A stretch of DNA of 64,000 nucleotides from Nocardia terrae (GTDB lineage: Bacteria; Actinomycetota; Actinomycetes; Mycobacteriales; Mycobacteriaceae), in NCBI RefSeq assembly GCF_009760405.1, contig NZ_WRPP01000002.1, positions 496,001 through 560,000 on the forward strand, written 5' to 3'. The first letter of the stretch is position 1. Every line of letters starts with the position of its first letter. The notes under the pieces were generated by a model. It searched no databases. It was not told the DNA's origin and was given only the letters and a program-made list of their open reading frames with translations. This document shows positions 62,884-64,000 of the stretch, piece by piece. Position numbers and translations under genes: made by a program.

Positions 62884-63753
62884 GTGGGGAATGAGCTGAT
62901 GATTCTGGCCTATCTGCCGAGCCCGGCACGTGGAGTGTGGTGGCTCGGGCCCTTCCCGATCCGCGCGTACGCGCTGTGCATCATCACAGGGATCGTCGTG
63001 GCCATCTGGCTGACCCGCCGCCGCTGGGCCGCGCGGGGCGGCGATCCGGAGGACATCCTCGATATCGCGCTCTGGGTGGTCCCGTTCGGTGTCATCGGGG
63101 GTCGCCTCTACCACGTGATCACCGATCCTGAACTGTATTTCGGGCCAGGTCGTGACCCGGTGAAGGCGTTCGCCATCTGGGACGGCGGGCTCGGGATCTG
63201 GGGTGCGGTCGTGCTCGGCGGCATCGGGGCCTGGATCGCCTGCCGCCGGCGGGGGATCGATGTGTGGGACCTCGGCGACGCGATCGCGCCCGGACTCGCC
63301 TTGGCACAGGCCATCGGCCGATGGGGCAACTACTTCAACCAGGAACTGTTCGGCGGCCCAAGCGGATTGCCCTGGGCCTTGCGTATCGACGAAGCGCATC
63401 GACCGGCCGACACCGCCTCGATCGCCCTGTACCACCCGACGTTCCTTTACGAATCCCTGTGGGACATCGGCGTCGCGGTGTTCTTGTTGTGGATCGACAA
63501 GCGCCGCAAGCTTTCCCGAGGCCGACTCTGCGCGATCTACGTGGCCGCGTACACCGTCGGCCGCGCCGGAGTGGAAGCATTGCGGGTCGACCACGCGAAC
63601 CATTTCCTGGGCCTGCGGCTCAACGACTGGACCGCACTGATCGTGTTCCTCGTTGCTCTGGCCTTTCTGCTGCGCCCCTCGCAGAAGCGGCGACCTGCCG
63701 AGGACACTGCTGCCGGGGAGCAGCTTTCGCCCGTCGAGACCGAATCGCACTGA
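62884..63753 (+). CDS. lgt: Prolipoprotein diacylglyceryl transferase
   Basis: A 289-residue membrane enzyme that attaches diacylglycerol to the lipobox cysteine of lipoproteins. LGPFPIRAYALCIITGI and the signature GRWGNYFNQELFGGPS are present, with HPTFLYESLWDIGV and the conserved catalytic Arg/His in GVIGGRLYHVITD. About seven helices. GTG 62884 and ATG 62899 are both possible starts. Its neighbour pstS encodes a lipoprotein substrate. Actinobacteria usually have an lgt in the trp region, so this may be a second copy. Confidence 0.93.
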   Translation: MGNELMILAYLPSPARGVWWLGPFPIRAYALCIITGIVVAIWLTRRRWAARGGDPEDILDIALWVVPFGVIGGRLYHVITDPELYFGPGRDPVKAFAIWDGGLGIWGAVVLGGIGAWIACRRRGIDVWDLGDAIAPGLALAQAIGRWGNYFNQELFGGPSGLPWALRIDEAHRPADTASIALYHPTFLYESLWDIGVAVFLLWIDKRRKLSRGRLCAIYVAAYTVGRAGVEALRVDHANHFLGLRLNDWTALIVFLVALAFLLRPSQKRRPAEDTAAGEQLSPVETESH

Positions 63754-63904
63754 ATTCGACCCAATTGTCCGAATGTCGGGCGTGTCGCACGTCCGGGTCT
63801 CCCATCCGTCCGCGATGTCGTTGGCAGGCAACCGATTTCGACACCCGATGAGGCGCCCATCAGCGCCACGCCGGGTTTGCCGGTACCAACTCGGAAGCGC
63901 TACG

Positions 63905-64000
63905 TTGCGTGGCGTAATACCCGTTTTCATCAAGGTGCGCCTGCTCTACCTGGTTTCCATCGTGATCGCCGCGCTGTGGCGATCGTCGCGGCCGTGCACG
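63905..64000 (+). CDS. Possible start of a membrane-protein gene, cut by window edge
   Basis: A frame opening with TTG at 63905 runs to the right edge and reads RGVIPVFIKVRLLYLVSIVI then AALWRSSR, a basic-hydrophobic pattern that would suit an N-terminal membrane segment. No ribosome site is convincing and only 32 codons are visible. Offered as a possibility only. Confidence 0.25.
   Translation, partial: MRGVIPVFIKVRLLYLVSIVIAALWRSSRPCT

Overview
The window is high-GC, densely packed DNA from a mycolic-acid actinomycete, most likely Nocardia or a close relative. The pointers are an MptB-type mannosyltransferase beside a divergently read SUF operon, a SufR operator of the mycobacterial form, a DasR-type GlcNAc regulon, Ku, two SigJ/ECF41-like sigma factors and many TetR/methyltransferase/oxidoreductase pairs. 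No rRNA, tRNA, CRISPR array or insertion sequence was seen. All family assignments come from reading motifs in the translations; no database search was run.

Layout. 1-7.3 kb: partial aldo/keto reductase, PQQ-like lipoprotein, NERD-like membrane protein, a flavin monooxygenase/TetR divergent pair with a double operator, and a quinone oxidoreductase. 7.3-14 kb: a self-contained N-acetylglucosamine locus with a DasR-like regulator, EIIA and EIIB facing EIIC-HPr-EI-NagA-NagB across two perfect dre-like palindromes. 14-23.3 kb: accessory genes (epoxide-hydrolase-like protein, TetRs, methyltransferases, a SigJ-like sigma with a repeat insertion, cupin, thioesterase, HEAT-repeat protein, alpha/beta hydrolase). 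23.3-27.7 kb: conserved ctaA - ABC permease - ABC ATPase - mptB block.

27.7-37.7 kb is a mixed and partly decayed segment: an MMPL transporter remnant between two CsoR-type operators, a CstR-like regulator with a DUF302 protein, TetR/alcohol dehydrogenase, a second ECF sigma with a DoxX-like protein, a photolyase pseudogene, a TPP-enzyme (PoxB-like) pseudogene, peptide deformylase, a GT87-like mannosyltransferase, an LLM oxidoreductase and an NmrA-like protein. It separates mptB from sufR, which are usually close neighbours in related genera. 37.7-44.2 kb: complete sufR-B-D-C-S-U-T operon ending in a strong terminator.

44.2-52 kb: an 80-codon release-factor-like protein without GGQ, ADP-ribosylglycohydrolase, a LexA paralogue, secreted proteins, a P-loop kinase-like protein, GNAT and Ku. 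52-64 kb looks like a cell-envelope and stress island: ChrB-like regulator, PAP2 phosphatase and MFS exporter as one overlapping unit, a frameshifted TauE/SafE protein, UppP undecaprenyl-diphosphate phosphatase, a YfhO-like membrane protein, a two-component system, PstS and Lgt. The best candidates for something not well described are the ChrB-PAP2-MFS-TSUP-UppP cassette, the GGQ-less release-factor-like protein, the CstR-like/DUF302/MMPL module and the repeat-expanded sigma factor.
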